Counted from the stretch's first letter, positions 20,480 through 31,509 are shown. The stretch is DNA of 64,000 nucleotides from Argentina anserina (GCF_933775445.1 NC_065872.1:13454001-13518000); one strand, 5' to 3'. Numbers and translations: made by a program. Notes: generated by a model from the letters alone, not told the origin.

Positions 20480-22332
20480 ATGAAAACTCTATGTCTTGAA
20501 GATCTTAATGGTGTGACATTTGGAAGTTTGAAAGATGCGGAGGATTTCTATACATATTATGCTTTCGTTGTTTGGATTCAGCCGCCGAAAAACTAAGAGG
20601 AATCGGGTCTATGTGAAAGGAGAAGAAGTGGTTAATCGAAGGAGGGCCATGCTCCTAACCAAAAAACAAATGGAAGGGTGGTTCTAGTGCGTGAACAAGT
20701 AGTGAGTGAAAATGAGAATTCAGGGGATGAAACGAGGGAGTTGAAGAAGAAAAAAAGAAAGTGTTGTAAGGAAATAAAATACTCTCGTACAGGGTTTTTA
20801 GCCCATTTTGTTCTGAAGTTGAATTATAAAACAAGACAGTTCTATGCATCAATGTTTCGTATGCAACACAACCATGATCTGTGTGAGTTGTATGTGCCCT
20901 ACATTTTGCGATCTTTCCGCCATGTTACAGTGGAGGACATATTAGAAGTGCAAGCACTCCAAGTAGCCAGCGTTTCTATAAGGGGGCTTTTAATTATATG
21001 GCGAACCAAACAGGGGGTTATGCACACGTGGGATTCCTTATGAAAGATATGTACAACAAATTGGCCGCAGAGAAGAAACAAAATAGTTGTGCTTCGGGGA
21101 CGCTGAATCTTTCATTAATTGGATGAGATTGAAAGGACGAGAAGAGAATGAATGTTATTGCAGGTATACTAAACACACAGAAGGCAGGCTAACCAATGTT
21201 TATTGGAGAGACGTTGGTTCACTTACAAACTACAATTGTTATGGTGATGTGTTAATATTTAATAATTGACAGCACATACCAAACAAATGTATATGGGATG
21301 CCGCTGGTTTTATTTGTAGGTGCAAACAACCACAGGGTGAGTGTGGTGTTTGGTTATGCTTTGGTATCTGGTGAGAAGGGAGAAACCTATAGTTGGATTT
21401 TTGAGAAAATTCTGGAGTCCGAATCAAAAGCTTCTTGTATCAGTTGTGACGGACGGTTGTGAATCAATCCGCAAGGGGCTGGCTAAACATATGCCAAAGT
21501 CACATCACAGGCTTTGTTAATGACACATTGGGAGGAAATGTTCAAATTGTTTGATAATCAAATTATGTTTTTTGCATCAAGTGCTCTTCATAAACTTGTG
21601 CAAATTCAAAAGCAAAATCTTGTTTACACTTACTACTACCAGTGATTTATGGTTCCAACTAATGAAAATAAACATGGTGCAATCAAATTAATGAAAATAA
21701 AAATAAAAATATAGTTACACAAGAACCATTGGATTAATAACATTGCACAAGTATCATTGGATTAAATAATAGATGATTTGGGAGACATTAACCATGCCTT
21801 TTTGGGGTGCATGAATAAAAACTAAAGGAATAGGCACAAAGCAAAAACGGGAGGCAAAACCTTGCCTATTGCCATTGTCAGTGGGAGGCAACATGGGATG
21901 CAATTGTCAAGAAGCATAGGCTGGAGGAGAATTCATGGGTCACTTCGTTGCACGATAAGCGCAAGAAGTGGGCTGATGCGTATTTAAGGGGGAAGTATTA
22001 TGCATGGATTTATAGCACCCAACAGTGTGAGGGGTTGAATGGTAAGATGAAGTAAAAAGTTGAGAAGTGCACGACGTTGCTTGAGTTTGTTCTGGCATAT
22101 GTTAGGAGCATAGATCGCTTGAGGGATCGTCAACTGCTTAACACATTCAAGTCCCAAAACCATAGCAGACACTTTGAGAGTTACTTGAAGGGTATACAAG
22201 AATATGCGTTTAATATCTTCACTGACGACATATATTTTGTTATCAAGGGTCAGATAAAGTTTGTGGAAAAGTTTTTTGTATCAATGCGCATCCCGTATGC
22301 TAATTACACAACTTGACGTTGTATTTATCTGA
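20480..22332 (+). pseudogene. FRS/FAR1-type (MULE-derived) transposase, 5' part
   Basis: ATG at 20480 (MKTLCLEDLNGVTFGSLKDA, EDFYTYYAF) begins a FAR1-type DNA-binding domain. After a frameshift near 20570 it continues 'GFSRRKTKRNRVYVKGEE', then 'FVLKLNYKTRQFYASMF' and 'HNHDLCE'. The MULE catalytic domain appears around 21280-21410 in shifted frames (YGMPLVLFVGANNHRVSVVF-like, GYALVSGEKGETYSWIFEK). The part at 21940-22316 gives 'KKWADAYLRGKYYAGLYST' and 'TLLEFVLAYVRSIDRLRDRQ'. Many stops. The reading is cut at 22332 by the Tat element and resumes at 31510. The AT-rich 21570-21780 may be an intron or small insert. Confidence 0.82.
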
Positions 22333-22337
22333 GTATG

Positions 22338-23198
22338 TATAGAACAAGAATCTGAAAACAAACAAGAGTGCAGACACGTGTACAAATAAAAATGTGATTT
22401 ATTTATAATCAAGCGCGGGGTTACAATCTTTGTGAACTCCTCTGATTCTATCTCCGTATATGACTTGGCTCAAGGGTGATGTGCACTTGATCTTGAGAAT
22501 TTGAGTTTGATTTGGATTTTGATTTGATGAAGAATGATTGATTTGGCAACTTAAGGATTCTTCGTGGACTTGAGTTTGGATTTGGATTTAATGAAGAACG
22601 ATCGATTTGGCAGCTTGATGATTCTTCGTGGACTTGAGTTTGGATTTGGATTTAATGAAGAACGATCGATTTGACAGCTTGATGATTCTTCGTAGACTTG
22701 GGAGACTTCGGGATTTTTCAAGAGTGACCTTACTCAAGTGATTTTCTCTCATCTTCTCTCGTCCCCTCTTTTCATGTTGGAATGACTATTTATAGTGTCA
22801 AGGCTTATATTTTGTAGAATATTTTAATGACACTAAAATAATAAATTTCTTTAATTGTATAATTAAATCAATATGTATTTTCCGATTAATTGAAAATTAG
22901 TTATTTTCATAACTAAATTAAACAGAAAATAATTGACTTAATTATAACCGTTAAATAATTTATTAATTTAATTTAATGTCTGATTCTCATTTCAAATCGT
23001 TAATGATATTCAATTTTCCGATTTACTCGGAATCACATAGTTTCGATTACGATCATCCGTTTATGTGCTGACACGAGTTTTATCCGAATCTGCACCAACT
23101 TTGTTGACTTTTGGGCTACGTGTGTAATTTTTCGGGTTCTTGGTCGATTTAATTATTTAATGAAGATGATTTACTTCATTAAATTTCATGTGCCTACA
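22338..23198 (-). repeat. Tat element 3' LTR (861 bp)
   Basis: Aligns with 30583-31504. Contains about three copies of a 60-bp repeat built on 'gaagaacgatcgatttggca' (22500-22690); the other LTR has one more copy, explaining the 61-bp length difference. Ends at 'gtgcctaca', followed by the PPT. Confidence 0.93.
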
Positions 23199-23212
23199 AA
23201 TGCCCCCACTTC
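23199..23212 (-). other. Tat element polypurine tract
   Basis: Minus strand GAAGTGGGGGCATT immediately precedes the 3' LTR start TGTAGGCAC. Confidence 0.85.
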
Positions 23213-23795
23213 AAGTCGTGTTGCAGACATGTCGTCGTCATGTGCCGAAAGCGCAGCTTGAAGTATACACTTTGATTTGGAGAATTTGTGGAGCTAGCTT
23301 TCGAGGCTCCGCAAATTTCGCAGTAATTTTATCTCCACTTTTACCATAGGATGTTAGTATGACAACGTTTATTCCTTCATTGTGAGCATCATTAAGAAAT
23401 TCTTCAAGTCCAAGTCGTAAGGGTAAACTATTGAACATCAAATATTCATCCATTGCAGTTTTTATTCCTTCTCAGTAGTGGCAATGATGAAGACCAACCA
23501 ATCCAAAATTAGCATCTTTTCCTCATCGCCAACACACTTCCTTAATGTGCGGAACATTTTTTGCAGAGCATTTTGTTTTTTTTACAAATGATTCCTTATC
23601 AGTAGTGGGCAATCATGAAGGCCACTCAATACGATTAAAATGCATGATTAGCATCTTTTCCTCTTTCAACAGCCTTGTCACAGTTTGTAATGCACTTTTC
23701 GTACTTGCCTAGTTCACAAATAAGTAGCAGTGTGATTCAACAAGAATGAAATGTCCTCATCTTTTCCTCTTTCAACAGCCTTGTCACAGTGGTGA
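23213..23795 (-). mobile_element. Tat 3' untranslated region with imperfect duplication
   Basis: A unit of roughly 125-130 bp is repeated: 'ttccttctcagtagtggcaa' (23467) against 'ttccttatcagtagtgggca' (23591), each followed by 'attagcatcttttcctc' (23509 and 23648). The stretch 'cttttcctctttcaacagcc' then occurs again at 23760, at the edge of the gene-like fragment. The minus ORF 23238-23453 has no recognisable similarity. Confidence 0.6.
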
Positions 23796-24232
23796 TGGTC
23801 TTGGGAACTATGATGAAGAAGTAGTCGTTCTTGTTAGTTTTGCCAGTAACGACGAGCAGGTACCTGGTTTTGTTGCACTTGAGCTTCACCGTGGCACCAG
23901 CGATGGCAGTGGCGTTGAGGAGAGTGTCGATGCCGGAGGACTTGTAGGATTTGTAGTACACTACGCCTTGAACGACGACGAAGCTACGTGGGAAGGGCTT
24001 CTTAGGAGAGTGAACTGGAGGGTGAGAAGGTGGGTGAGCATGGTGGTGGTGGTGGAGAGCATGAGCATGAGCCGGAGGGTGAACCGGAGCGGCGGTTGGA
24101 GGGTGAGGGTGAGGTTTGGGGTGGTGGTGGTGCGGTGGGACTGGTGCCAGATTCGGAAGTGGAAGACGAGAAGAAAGAATGAGAAAAAGAGAAGAAAGAG
24201 GGAGAAAAAGAGGGAGAACGTATTGTCATGAT
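23796..24232 (-). pseudogene. Captured arabinogalactan/proline-rich protein fragment (Ole e 1-like domain)
   Basis: Minus strand reads a His/Pro-rich stretch (PPAHAHALHHHHHAHPPSHP, then PVHSPKKPFPRSFVVVQGVV) followed by 'YYKSYKSSGIDTLL' and 'GATVKLKCNKTRYLLVVTGK', 'YFFIIVPKTITT'. This is the layout of AGP31-type cell-wall proteins: a His/Pro-rich domain, then a pollen Ole e 1/PAC-like domain. The match stops after KTITT, where element repeats begin. Two conserved Cys of the family (in the usual YCKSC) are Tyr here. No signal peptide or start is present. It lies inside the retrotransposon, so capture of a host gene piece is inferred. Family identification rests on recalled motifs. Confidence 0.72.
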
Positions 24233-24439
24233 GGTCTCAGCTCGGCTCGAGATCCCGGCTCAGCTCCTGTTCCGGCTCGGCTCGGGCATGCGATCTTTTT
24301 TTTTTTGTCATGGTCTGATTTTGACTCTTTTGTTTTGGGTCATAGTCTTATTTTGACTTCTTCTTTTTTATAGGATTCTGACAACAAATTTGAGAGTCGC
24401 GGTTGATCTAGCCATCTGACTGATTTCGAAACGCGTTGA
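24233..24439. other. Spacer with GC-rich CGGCTC repeats
   Basis: Begins with repeated 'ggctcggctc/ggctcagctc' units (24238-24290) and a run of T's, then AT-rich DNA. No gene. It separates the gene-like fragment from the tandem array in the Tat element's 3' region. Confidence 0.5.
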
Positions 24440-25280
24440 TTTCTAGCAGATTTGAAGAACGTAAACGACCTAATCGCTTGGTTGCTTCCATTCCATAGAC
24501 TTGACAACACTCAATAAAAGCGTTTTCGGCTTTACGCATCACATTCAGCATGGCGGCTTTCAAGAGTTTGAAGAATGTAAACGACCTAATCGCTTGACTA
24601 CTTTCATTTCATAGGCTTGACAGCAGTCAACAAAATCGCGTTAGGCTTTACGCATCACATGCATCATGGCGGCATTCAAGAATTTGAAGAACGTAAACGA
24701 CCTACTCGCTTGACTGCTTTCATTTCACAAATTTGACAGCAGTCAACAAAGCGTGTTAGGCTTTACGCATCACATTCACTATGGCGGCTTTCAAGAGTTT
24801 GAAGAACGTAAACGACATAATCGCTTGACTGCTTTCATTTCATAGACTTGACAACACTCAACAAAAAGCGTGTTAGGCTTTATGCATCACATTCACTATG
24901 GCGGCTTTCAAGAGTTTGAAGAACTTAAATGACCTAATCGCTTGACCGCTTTCACTTCATAGACTTGACAGCAGTCAACAAAAGGGTGTTAGGCTTTACG
25001 CATCTCATTCACCATGATGGCTTTTAAGAGTTTGAAGAACGTAAACGACCTAATCGCTTGACTGCTTTCACTTCATAGACTTGACAGTAGTCAACAAAAG
25101 CGTGTTAGGCTTTACGCATCACATTCACCGTGGCGGCTTTTAAGAGTTTGAAGAACGTAAACGACCTAATCGCTTGCTACTTTCATTTCATAGACTTGAC
25201 AGCAGACAACAAAAGCGTGTTAGGCTTTACGTCTCACATTCACCATGGCGACTTTCAAGAGTTTCAAGAACGGGGCAATC
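24440..25280 (+). repeat. 116-bp tandem array in the Tat 3' region
   Basis: The marker 'gaagaacgtaaacgac' recurs at about 24454, 24570, 24686, 24801, 24918, 25034 and 25150, with a diverged copy at 25265 (spacing 115-117 bp). Units are roughly 85-95% alike by eye. Each unit contains 'ATGGCGGCTTTCAAGAGTTT' and ends with a stop in the frame opened by that ATG. Tandem arrays between pol and 3' LTR are known in Tat/Ogre elements and have been described as a source of satellite DNA. Confidence 0.92.
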
Positions 25281-25690
25281 ACTATCCTTGACGATGTTGA
25301 AGATGAGCAACATGATGGCACCACCTTAACTGTATATCCCTCTCTTACCAGGCGATTCGCTTTTAAAGCCCCATTCTATGGCAGCTCAACTCCCGTCTCG
25401 CAGTGGACTTACGCAGTGAATCGCCAAATAGTCAGCTTCCAACCGCTCAAGTCAGGCAACGAGGTGCTAAGTTCACAGCCCAAGAAATTCGACAAAATAC
25501 TTTTGATCAGCGTCAGTCTATGCTTGAGTCCCTTGAGAACTTGAACAAAGAACAACAGAAGCTAGAACAGGAGAAGTGCCAAATCCGAGAGATTACATAA
25601 CTGACTGCAACAGAGATTGAAGAGGCAAAGAAGTTACGAGCCAGTTTTGAAGAACGTCGGGGCAGATTCAAGGGTTTGACCTGGATGTGA
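25245..25690 (+). CDS. Antisense ORF in the Tat 3' region (uncharacterised)
   Basis: ATG at 25245 opens a 99-codon frame, MATFKSFKNGAITILDDVED onward, on the strand opposite to gag-pol. A second frame (25403-25600) continues with a Gln/Glu/Lys-rich, coiled-coil-like stretch (ESLENLNKEQQKLEQEKCQI), and after its stop 'ATEIEEAKKLRASFEERRGR' continues the same pattern to about 25690. This suggests one decayed longer ORF. Its first residues equal the start encoded in every 116-bp repeat. Antisense extra ORFs are known in some Tat-clade elements. I do not recognise a domain. Confidence 0.45.
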
Positions 25691-25739
25691 CAGCTGACTT
25701 GACTGATCACGATTTGCTCCTTTTTAAAACAAAAAATCA

Positions 25740-26000
25740 AACCCTTATATTTTTTTTGATGTGACTGAACTTAAGATTGTTTATTCTCAAGCGGCCTACG
25801 TATCCTTATAAAGAAGGAAGTCATCACGTAGTTTAAGGGTTTTTTTGGGTGCCTTATGCAGTTTAAGCTCATGCAGGCATGGAGCATTTTTTGTTTTTTG
25901 TTCTTTTTTGTCTTATGCAGTTTAGGCTCGTGTAGACTTTGAGCTTTTTTTTTGTCTTGTGCAGTTTAGGCTCGTGCAGAGTTGGAGCATTTTGATGTTT
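25740..26000. repeat. Short direct repeats at the end of the Tat 3' region
   Basis: 'gcagtttaggctcgtgcaga' and close variants occur three times (25858, 25917, 25961), separated by T-rich runs. No coding potential. Confidence 0.6.
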
Positions 26001-27344
26001 TCAAGCATGATACTTCTTCAAGAACTTGCCTTTAATGGGACCGATTCTCAAACCGTCTTTCGCCACAATTTTGTAAGCTCCATTGGTGTATACTTCTCTG
26101 ACGACGTAAGGACCATCCCACTTTGACTTGAATTTGGGGCCAGTCTTGTGCGTCATAATGATGGGTCTTCGAACAGCAAGAACTAAATCATCAACTTGAA
26201 ATGATTGTGGTCGAACACCTTTGTTGAAGGCGTGTGACATCCGAGCTTGGTAGCATTCCAAGTGTTATTGTGCATCAAGCCTCTTCTCGTCCAAAGCTTC
26301 TAACTCTTGAAGGCGCAACTTGACATTTTCCTCATTTTTGAGACTTTCTTGCAAAGCGATTCTGAATGACAGAATTGTTTCTCTAATGGTAACACGGCTT
26401 CGACACCATAGACGAGAGAATAAGGTGTAGCATTTGTGGTTGTCTGATACGTCGTTATATAAGCCTAGAGAGCTTCGCCCAATTTCTCATGTAAATCCCT
26501 CTGCTTCTTGCTGACAGTTTTCTTCATAATGTTACATAGCGTTTTATTGAATACTTCTGCCAAACCATTTGCCGAGACGTTGTACATCGAAGAGAAGTGA
26601 AGCTTAAAGTGGAATTTCTTGCTCAACTTTTCTGTTGCGGTATTCGAGAAATATTTGGTGTTGTCTGTGATGATACATCGTGGTATACCGTAGCGTTGTA
26701 TAATGCTTCCCGTAATGAAGTCCACAACATTTTCTTTCTTTATTTCTTTCAGCGGTATCGCCTCTGCCCACATTGAGAAGGAATTTGTGGCCGCCCTTAT
26801 GTACATATGACCAGCCGATGATTTCGGAGTGATGGGTCTGATTGCATCCATTCCCCATACGTCGAATGGGTGCGAAGAAATTGTTGGATGCAACGGCTCA
26901 GGTGGATGATGAATAAAGTTGGCATGAAACTCACAAGCTTGGTATTTTTGTGCTGACTTCATATAATCTTTGACCATGGCGGGCCAATAATACCCTAGTC
27001 GTCTTACTTGAAAATGTAACTTCGGTTCTGACGGATGTGCTCCACACACTCCAGAATGAACCCCTTCCATGACTTTGACCGTTTCATTTTTTCCTAAGCA
27101 TAGAAGAAGTAATCCGTCCAATGACCTCTGATACAAAGTTTCTTTGTAATAGAGGAAGTGCCGTGCTTGCCGCTTGATGCTCCACTTTTGCTTCGAATTT
27201 TCGGGAAGCTTGTTGTGCTCAAGACAGTCGATAAAAGGATGTCTCCAATCTTCAACATCAATGGTGTAAACTGACACTACATGAGAACTAGCACACTGGC
27301 GTGAAGGCTTTGTTGTCACGCCCCACCTTTGGAAAATTGGGATG
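26001..27344 (-). pseudogene. Tat-clade integrase (relic)
   Basis: The core ORF (26465-27448) holds finger-like 'ACEFHANFIHHPPEPLHP', first Asp in 'FDVWGMDAIRPITPKS', second Asp in 'GIPRCIITDNTKYF' and Glu in 'NGLAEVFNKTLCNIMKK', so the DDE residues are kept. Stops near 26262-26464 separate the C-terminal domain (26001-26261), which shows 'FQVDDLVLAVRRP' and 'KFKSKWDGPYVVREVYTNGA'. The second HHCC cysteine pair is altered (YQACE instead of CxxC). Sequence type matches plant Tat integrases. Confidence 0.85.
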
Positions 27345-27800
27345 TCAAACATTTCGTCTCCAGACAATGCTAAAGTTGCCTCCAAGTTTGCCAATGCGTC
27401 TGCCATTTGATTTTCTTTCTGTGGCACATGTATGTGTAACATTATCAAAGTCTTTCAAGAGTTGTGTGGCGAGTTGAAAATAAGGTACCAAATCTTCCTT
27501 CTTGACCTCGTAATTAGTGAGCAGTTGATCAATCACCAACTTCGAGTCTCCATACATTTCGAGACTTTGGATTTCAATTTTTAACGTTGTTTGCAATCCC
27601 ATGATCAACGCTTGGTATTCAGCGACATTGTTGGAGCACAGTTCCCTAAGAGTGAAAGAATAAGGCAATATCTATTTTTGTGGAGAGACAAAGATAACAC
27701 CAGACCCTGCCCCGTTTGCCCTAAATGAGCCATCGAAACACATCTTCCAAGTATGGAGGACCTCTGCAAGGAAGACTTCCTCATCCGGGAATTCATTTGA
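27345..27800 (-). pseudogene. Second, archaeal-type RNase H of the Tat element (relic)
   Basis: 'SNNVAEYQALIMGLQTTLKI', 'SLEMYGDSKLVIDQLL' and 'PYFQLATQLLKDFDNV' are the helix, catalytic-Asp and connection motifs of the extra RNase H found only in Tat-clade gypsy elements. The frame is broken near 27660 and the ORF then runs into integrase in a different phase. Confidence 0.85.
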
Positions 27801-27806
27801 GATTTC

Positions 27807-28575
27807 CTAATGTGCTGGAATAGGGTGGTCTGCCAGGAAGTCGGTCAACGCCTGTCTTTTCACTGCTTTAGCGGGCACATATACAATGTCGTATTGGTTC
27901 AATAGTAACGCCCACTTAGCCAGGCGCCTGGTTAGAACTGGTTTAGATAATATGAACTTAACTGGATCGGCTCGCTCCACCAAGTGCATTGTGTAAGCTT
28001 GCATGTAATGCCTCAACTTTTGAATGGCGAAGACGAGCGCAAGACACGTCTTATCTATCGGCGGATAATTCAGCTCAGGTCCGGTAAGGGTCCGACTTAA
28101 GTAGTACAAGGCTTCCTCTTTTTTGGCTTCATTTTCTTGGGCAAGAAGGGCTACAAGTGATCTCTCTTGAACCGCGATGTAAAGGATAAGAGGTTTCCCG
28201 GCAATAGTGCACCCAACACCGAAGGGTTCGCCTGGTATTTCTTTATGCTCTCAAAGGCATTGCGACAAGCTTCATCCCATACAAATGGAACATCTTTCTT
28301 CATGAGTCGACTGAATGGTTAGCAACGGCCCGCCAGGTTTGATATGAACCGTCTGATAAAGGCAAGTTGTCCTTAGAGGTTTTTCAACTCGCGCAAATTT
28401 CTTGGCTCTGATATTTCTTGGATGGGTTTAATTTTGGATTGGTCTACCTCGATGCCTCGGTGCTTCACGGCGAAGAGGTTTCCACAAATATGGAACGACT
28501 TTCATTTCAAAACGTCCTCATCTGTTCTCCTCTCATCATGGAGGTGATTTCTTATGACTTGGTCGGGCAACCAGT
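27807..28575 (-). pseudogene. Tat RT thumb and RNase H (relic, RT palm missing)
   Basis: The ORF 27807-28109 carries RNase H ('LTGPELNYPPIDKTCLALVF', 'QKLRHYMQAYTMHLV', 'RRLAKWALLLNQYDI', 'ALTDFLADHPIP'). Upstream, 28110-28500 in broken frames gives 'KHRGIEVDQSKIKPIQEISE', 'IRRFISNLAGRC' and 'LMKKDVPFVWDEACRNAFES', the RT thumb and connection. The RT fingers, the YxDD palm and the whole protease are not found between this point and gag (28626), so about 1.5 kb appears deleted. Confidence 0.85.
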
Positions 28576-28625
28576 GAGTTTGACATCATACCTTTGCGAG
28601 TTCTTCTCCAGGTGACCAATATTCA

Positions 28626-30508
28626 TCATTTATCATCGGCATTAGGGGCGACTTGGAGGATAGGCGTGGAAGCATAATATTCTTTAACGTCTTTGGTCTT
28701 CTTATGTTTGCGCTTCTCCTTTGTGAAATGGGATGGTGCTTTTATTGGGTGAAAATGGAGTGGAACTGGCTTAAACGACCCGAATGTTACGGTAATGCAA
28801 TTGACTTCAGCAACGTCATCAACGTCTAGCTCAATTCTCCCTTGCTTGGTGAGATTCATTATCAAATCCTTGAGAATAAAGCATTTCTCTATAGGGTGAC
28901 TAACGAGGCGATGATATTTGTAATACTTTGGATCGTTGACTCGATGCATTTCTTCTGGACGCTTGCACTCCGGAAGATCTAATATCTTGTTTTCGAGCAG
29001 ATCCTCTAACATGCCTGCCACATCAGAGTCTGGGAACGGGTACGTCTTTCGCTCCATCTCCTTCAATGTGTGTTTACTCCTATCGTAGGTTCGAGGAGGT
29101 TCCACCTTATTGAACTCCTTCTTATCCCACGTAATGATCTTAACCGGTGCAGTATTGATGACCATTGATTCTTTTGAGGGCTTCTTCACAACCTTGTCAA
29201 ATCTGCTTTCGAAGACTTTGTGTTTTCGTTGGTCAACCAGGGACTCATTCTTTCCCTTATGACTTGCAAAGCTTAGCTCCATGTCGTAGACTCGAGTAGC
29301 CAACTCTTCGAAAGAACGAGGCTTGATTCGTTGCAAGATGTATAGCAAATCAAAGTGCATGCCTTGGATGCACATTTCAACGGCTGACACCTCTGATAGT
29401 CGGTCCTTGTAATCAAGGCTAAGTAAGCGCCATCTATTGATGTAGTCGACCGCGGGTTCATCCTTTTGTTGTTTCATGTTAGTTATCTCCATCATGCTCA
29501 CCGTCCACCTTGTATTATAGAATCGATTAAGGAACTCGCGCTTCATTTGGTCCCGATTGTCAACATACTCCGGCTCTAAGTCTATATACCACTCGAAAGC
29601 ATTTCCCTTCAACGAGCGAACAAATTGGTTGACAATGTGATCGCCTTCTGTCCCGGCGTTATTGCAAATCTCCACAAAGTGGGCGATGTGTTGCTTTGGG
29701 TTCCATTTACCTTCAAATTGTTGGAAATTTGGTGGCTGCTACCCCAACGGCATCCTTAAGCTATCGATCCTCTTAGTGTAAGGTTTGGAGTAAGTGAGGG
29801 AGTCACGAGAAGGACCTCCATATTGAGCCCGAATTGAGTTGGTGATGATGTCTTGCAATTGCTGGAGTGATAAGGAACCAAGCGAGTCGCCATTGTTCTT
29901 GGATGTTTCTCCCTTTGGTGGAGTTCTTATCATTGTGATCTTCCTTTGCTATAGAGCTCAGCGATTTGCACATCCTTTTCTTCAACCGTTCGGGTGAGCT
30001 TTTCAACCATCTCCAACAAATTGGAGAGTTGCTCCTCGATTGGGGATGCACCTGTCACCAAGACCTGCGCATTGTCAGAAGAGAATTCATGTGCCATAGA
30101 ATGAAAGTTATCGCCATCTTCTTTGGGACTTCCATGGTACGATGTCGTGCTTGATTCTTCATTAGAGAAAACCTCTTCTAGGATAGGGCCATCGCCATGA
30201 ACGGGTAGAAGAGATTGCTCATTTAGCTCCTTCTCTTTTGACACTTGCTTCTTCCCACTTTGAGAGGCATGCTTTATTGCTCCCAAGCTCTCCAAGGTGA
30301 TGACTGGTTGACGAGGCTTACTAGCAAGTGCCATAAATGTCGTGGGTTGAGCTGTAGCCACGCTCCGGGTGACAAAGGCAATCAGTTCACTCTTTGATTT
30401 GGAGGATGTTTGTTTGGACTTCTTGACCGGTTCGGCCTCTCCGCTTAACCTCGCGGTTGTGGACTTGGATTTTGTCAATGGAACAGCTTGGTTGTTCTTG
30501 GAAGCCAT
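28626..30508 (-). pseudogene. Tat gag (frameshifted)
   Basis: Start ATG at 30508 (MASKNNQAVPLTKSKSTTAR). The first 190 codons are Ser/Lys-rich and end in a coiled coil (QLSNLLEMVEKLTRTVEEKD). After a shift near 29930 a short frame reads 'LGSLSLQQLQDIITNSIRAQ', and 28626-29675 holds the capsid-like core ('IVNQFVRSLKGNAFEWYIDL', 'QMKREFLNRFYNTRWTVSMM'), then a C-terminal part with a histidine/cysteine cluster (KYYKYHRLVSHPIEKCFILK) resembling a degenerate knuckle with its first cysteine lost. Gag of this type forms the particle. Confidence 0.85.
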
Positions 30509-30563
30509 CGCACAAACGAATTTGAAGATTTCTTCGGAGAATGACATGAGAAGCCAGAAATAT

Positions 30564-30580
30564 CCCACCGGGTGTGCCAA
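30564..30580 (-). other. Tat element primer-binding site
   Basis: Minus strand TTGGCACACCCGGTGGG follows the 5' LTR end (…TTCTACA) after two bases. It differs from the tRNA-Met PBS of the other elements here. I do not assign the tRNA with confidence. Confidence 0.65.
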
Positions 30581-30582
30581 TT

Positions 30583-31504
30583 TGTAGAATGAGAATCTGA
30601 AAACAAACAAGAGTGCAGACACGTGTACAAATAAAAATGTGATTTATTTATAACCAAGCGCAGGCTTACAATGTTTGTGAACTCTTCTGATTCTATCTCA
30701 GTATATGACTTGGCTCAAGGGTGATGTGCACTTGTCTTGAGAATTTGAGTTTGATTTGGATTTGGATTTGGATTTGATGAAGAACGATTGATTTGGCAGC
30801 TTGAGGATTCTTCGTGGACTTGAGTTTAGATTTGGATTTGATGAAGAACGATTGATTTGGCAGCTTAATGATTCTTCGTGGACTTGAGTATGGATTTGAA
30901 TTTAATGAAGAACGATCGATTTGGCAGCTTGATAATTCTTCGTGGACTTGAGTTTGGATTTGATGAAGAACGATCAATTTGACGGCTTGATGATTCTTCG
31001 TGGACTTGGGAGACTTCGGGATTTCTTGAGAGTGACCTTACTCAAGTGATTTTCTCTCCTCTTCTCTCGTCCCCTCTCTTCATGTTGGAAGGGGTATTTA
31101 TAGTGTTAAGGCTTCTATTTTGTAGAATATGTTAATGACAGTAAAATAATAGCTTCTTTAATTGTATAATTAAATCAATATGTATTTTTCGATTAATTTA
31201 AAATGAGTTATTTTCATAACTAAAGTAAACAGAAAATAATTGACTTAATTATAACCGTTAAAGAATTTAAAATTAATTAAATGTGCGATTATCATTTCAA
31301 ATCGTCAATGACATTCAATTTTCCGATTTACGTTGGAATCACGTAGCTTCGATTACGATCATCTGTTTATGTGTTGACACGAGTTTTATTCGAATCCGCA
31401 CCAACTTTATTGATTTTTGGGCCACGTATGCAATTTTTCGGGTTCTTTGTCGATTTAATTATTTAATGAAGATGATTTACTTCATTAAATTCCATGTGTC
31501 TATA
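30583..31504 (-). repeat. Tat element 5' LTR (922 bp)
   Basis: Partner of 22338-23198 with four copies of the 60-bp 'gaagaacgattgatttggca' unit (30775-31010). The outer end has one change (ctata instead of ctaca). GTATG follows at 31505. Confidence 0.93.
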
Positions 31505-31509
31505 GTATG

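Larger units (their letters stand above)
22338..31504 (-). mobile_element. Tat-clade Ty3/gypsy retrotransposon (9167 bp) with TSD
   Basis: Target duplication GTATG at 22333-22337 and 31505-31509, LTRs of 861 and 922 bp, PBS at 30564-30580, PPT next to 23199. Minus-strand order: gag, (protease and RT N-terminal half missing), RT thumb, RNase H, a second (archaeal-type) RNase H, integrase, then a 2.8-kb 3' region. Dual RNase H is the mark of the Tat clade (Tat/Ogre/Retand). Because protease and the RT palm are deleted the element is non-autonomous. The 3' region holds a 116-bp tandem array, an antisense ORF and a gene-like fragment (see those entries). It interrupts the FRS-type pseudogene. Confidence 0.93.

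Noticed and set aside
24002..24231. Ser/Pro-rich minus ORF and a Val/Gly/Trp-rich plus ORF
   Set aside because: Out-of-frame readings of the His/Pro-rich coding stretch. The frame continuous with the Ole e 1-like domain is the meaningful one.
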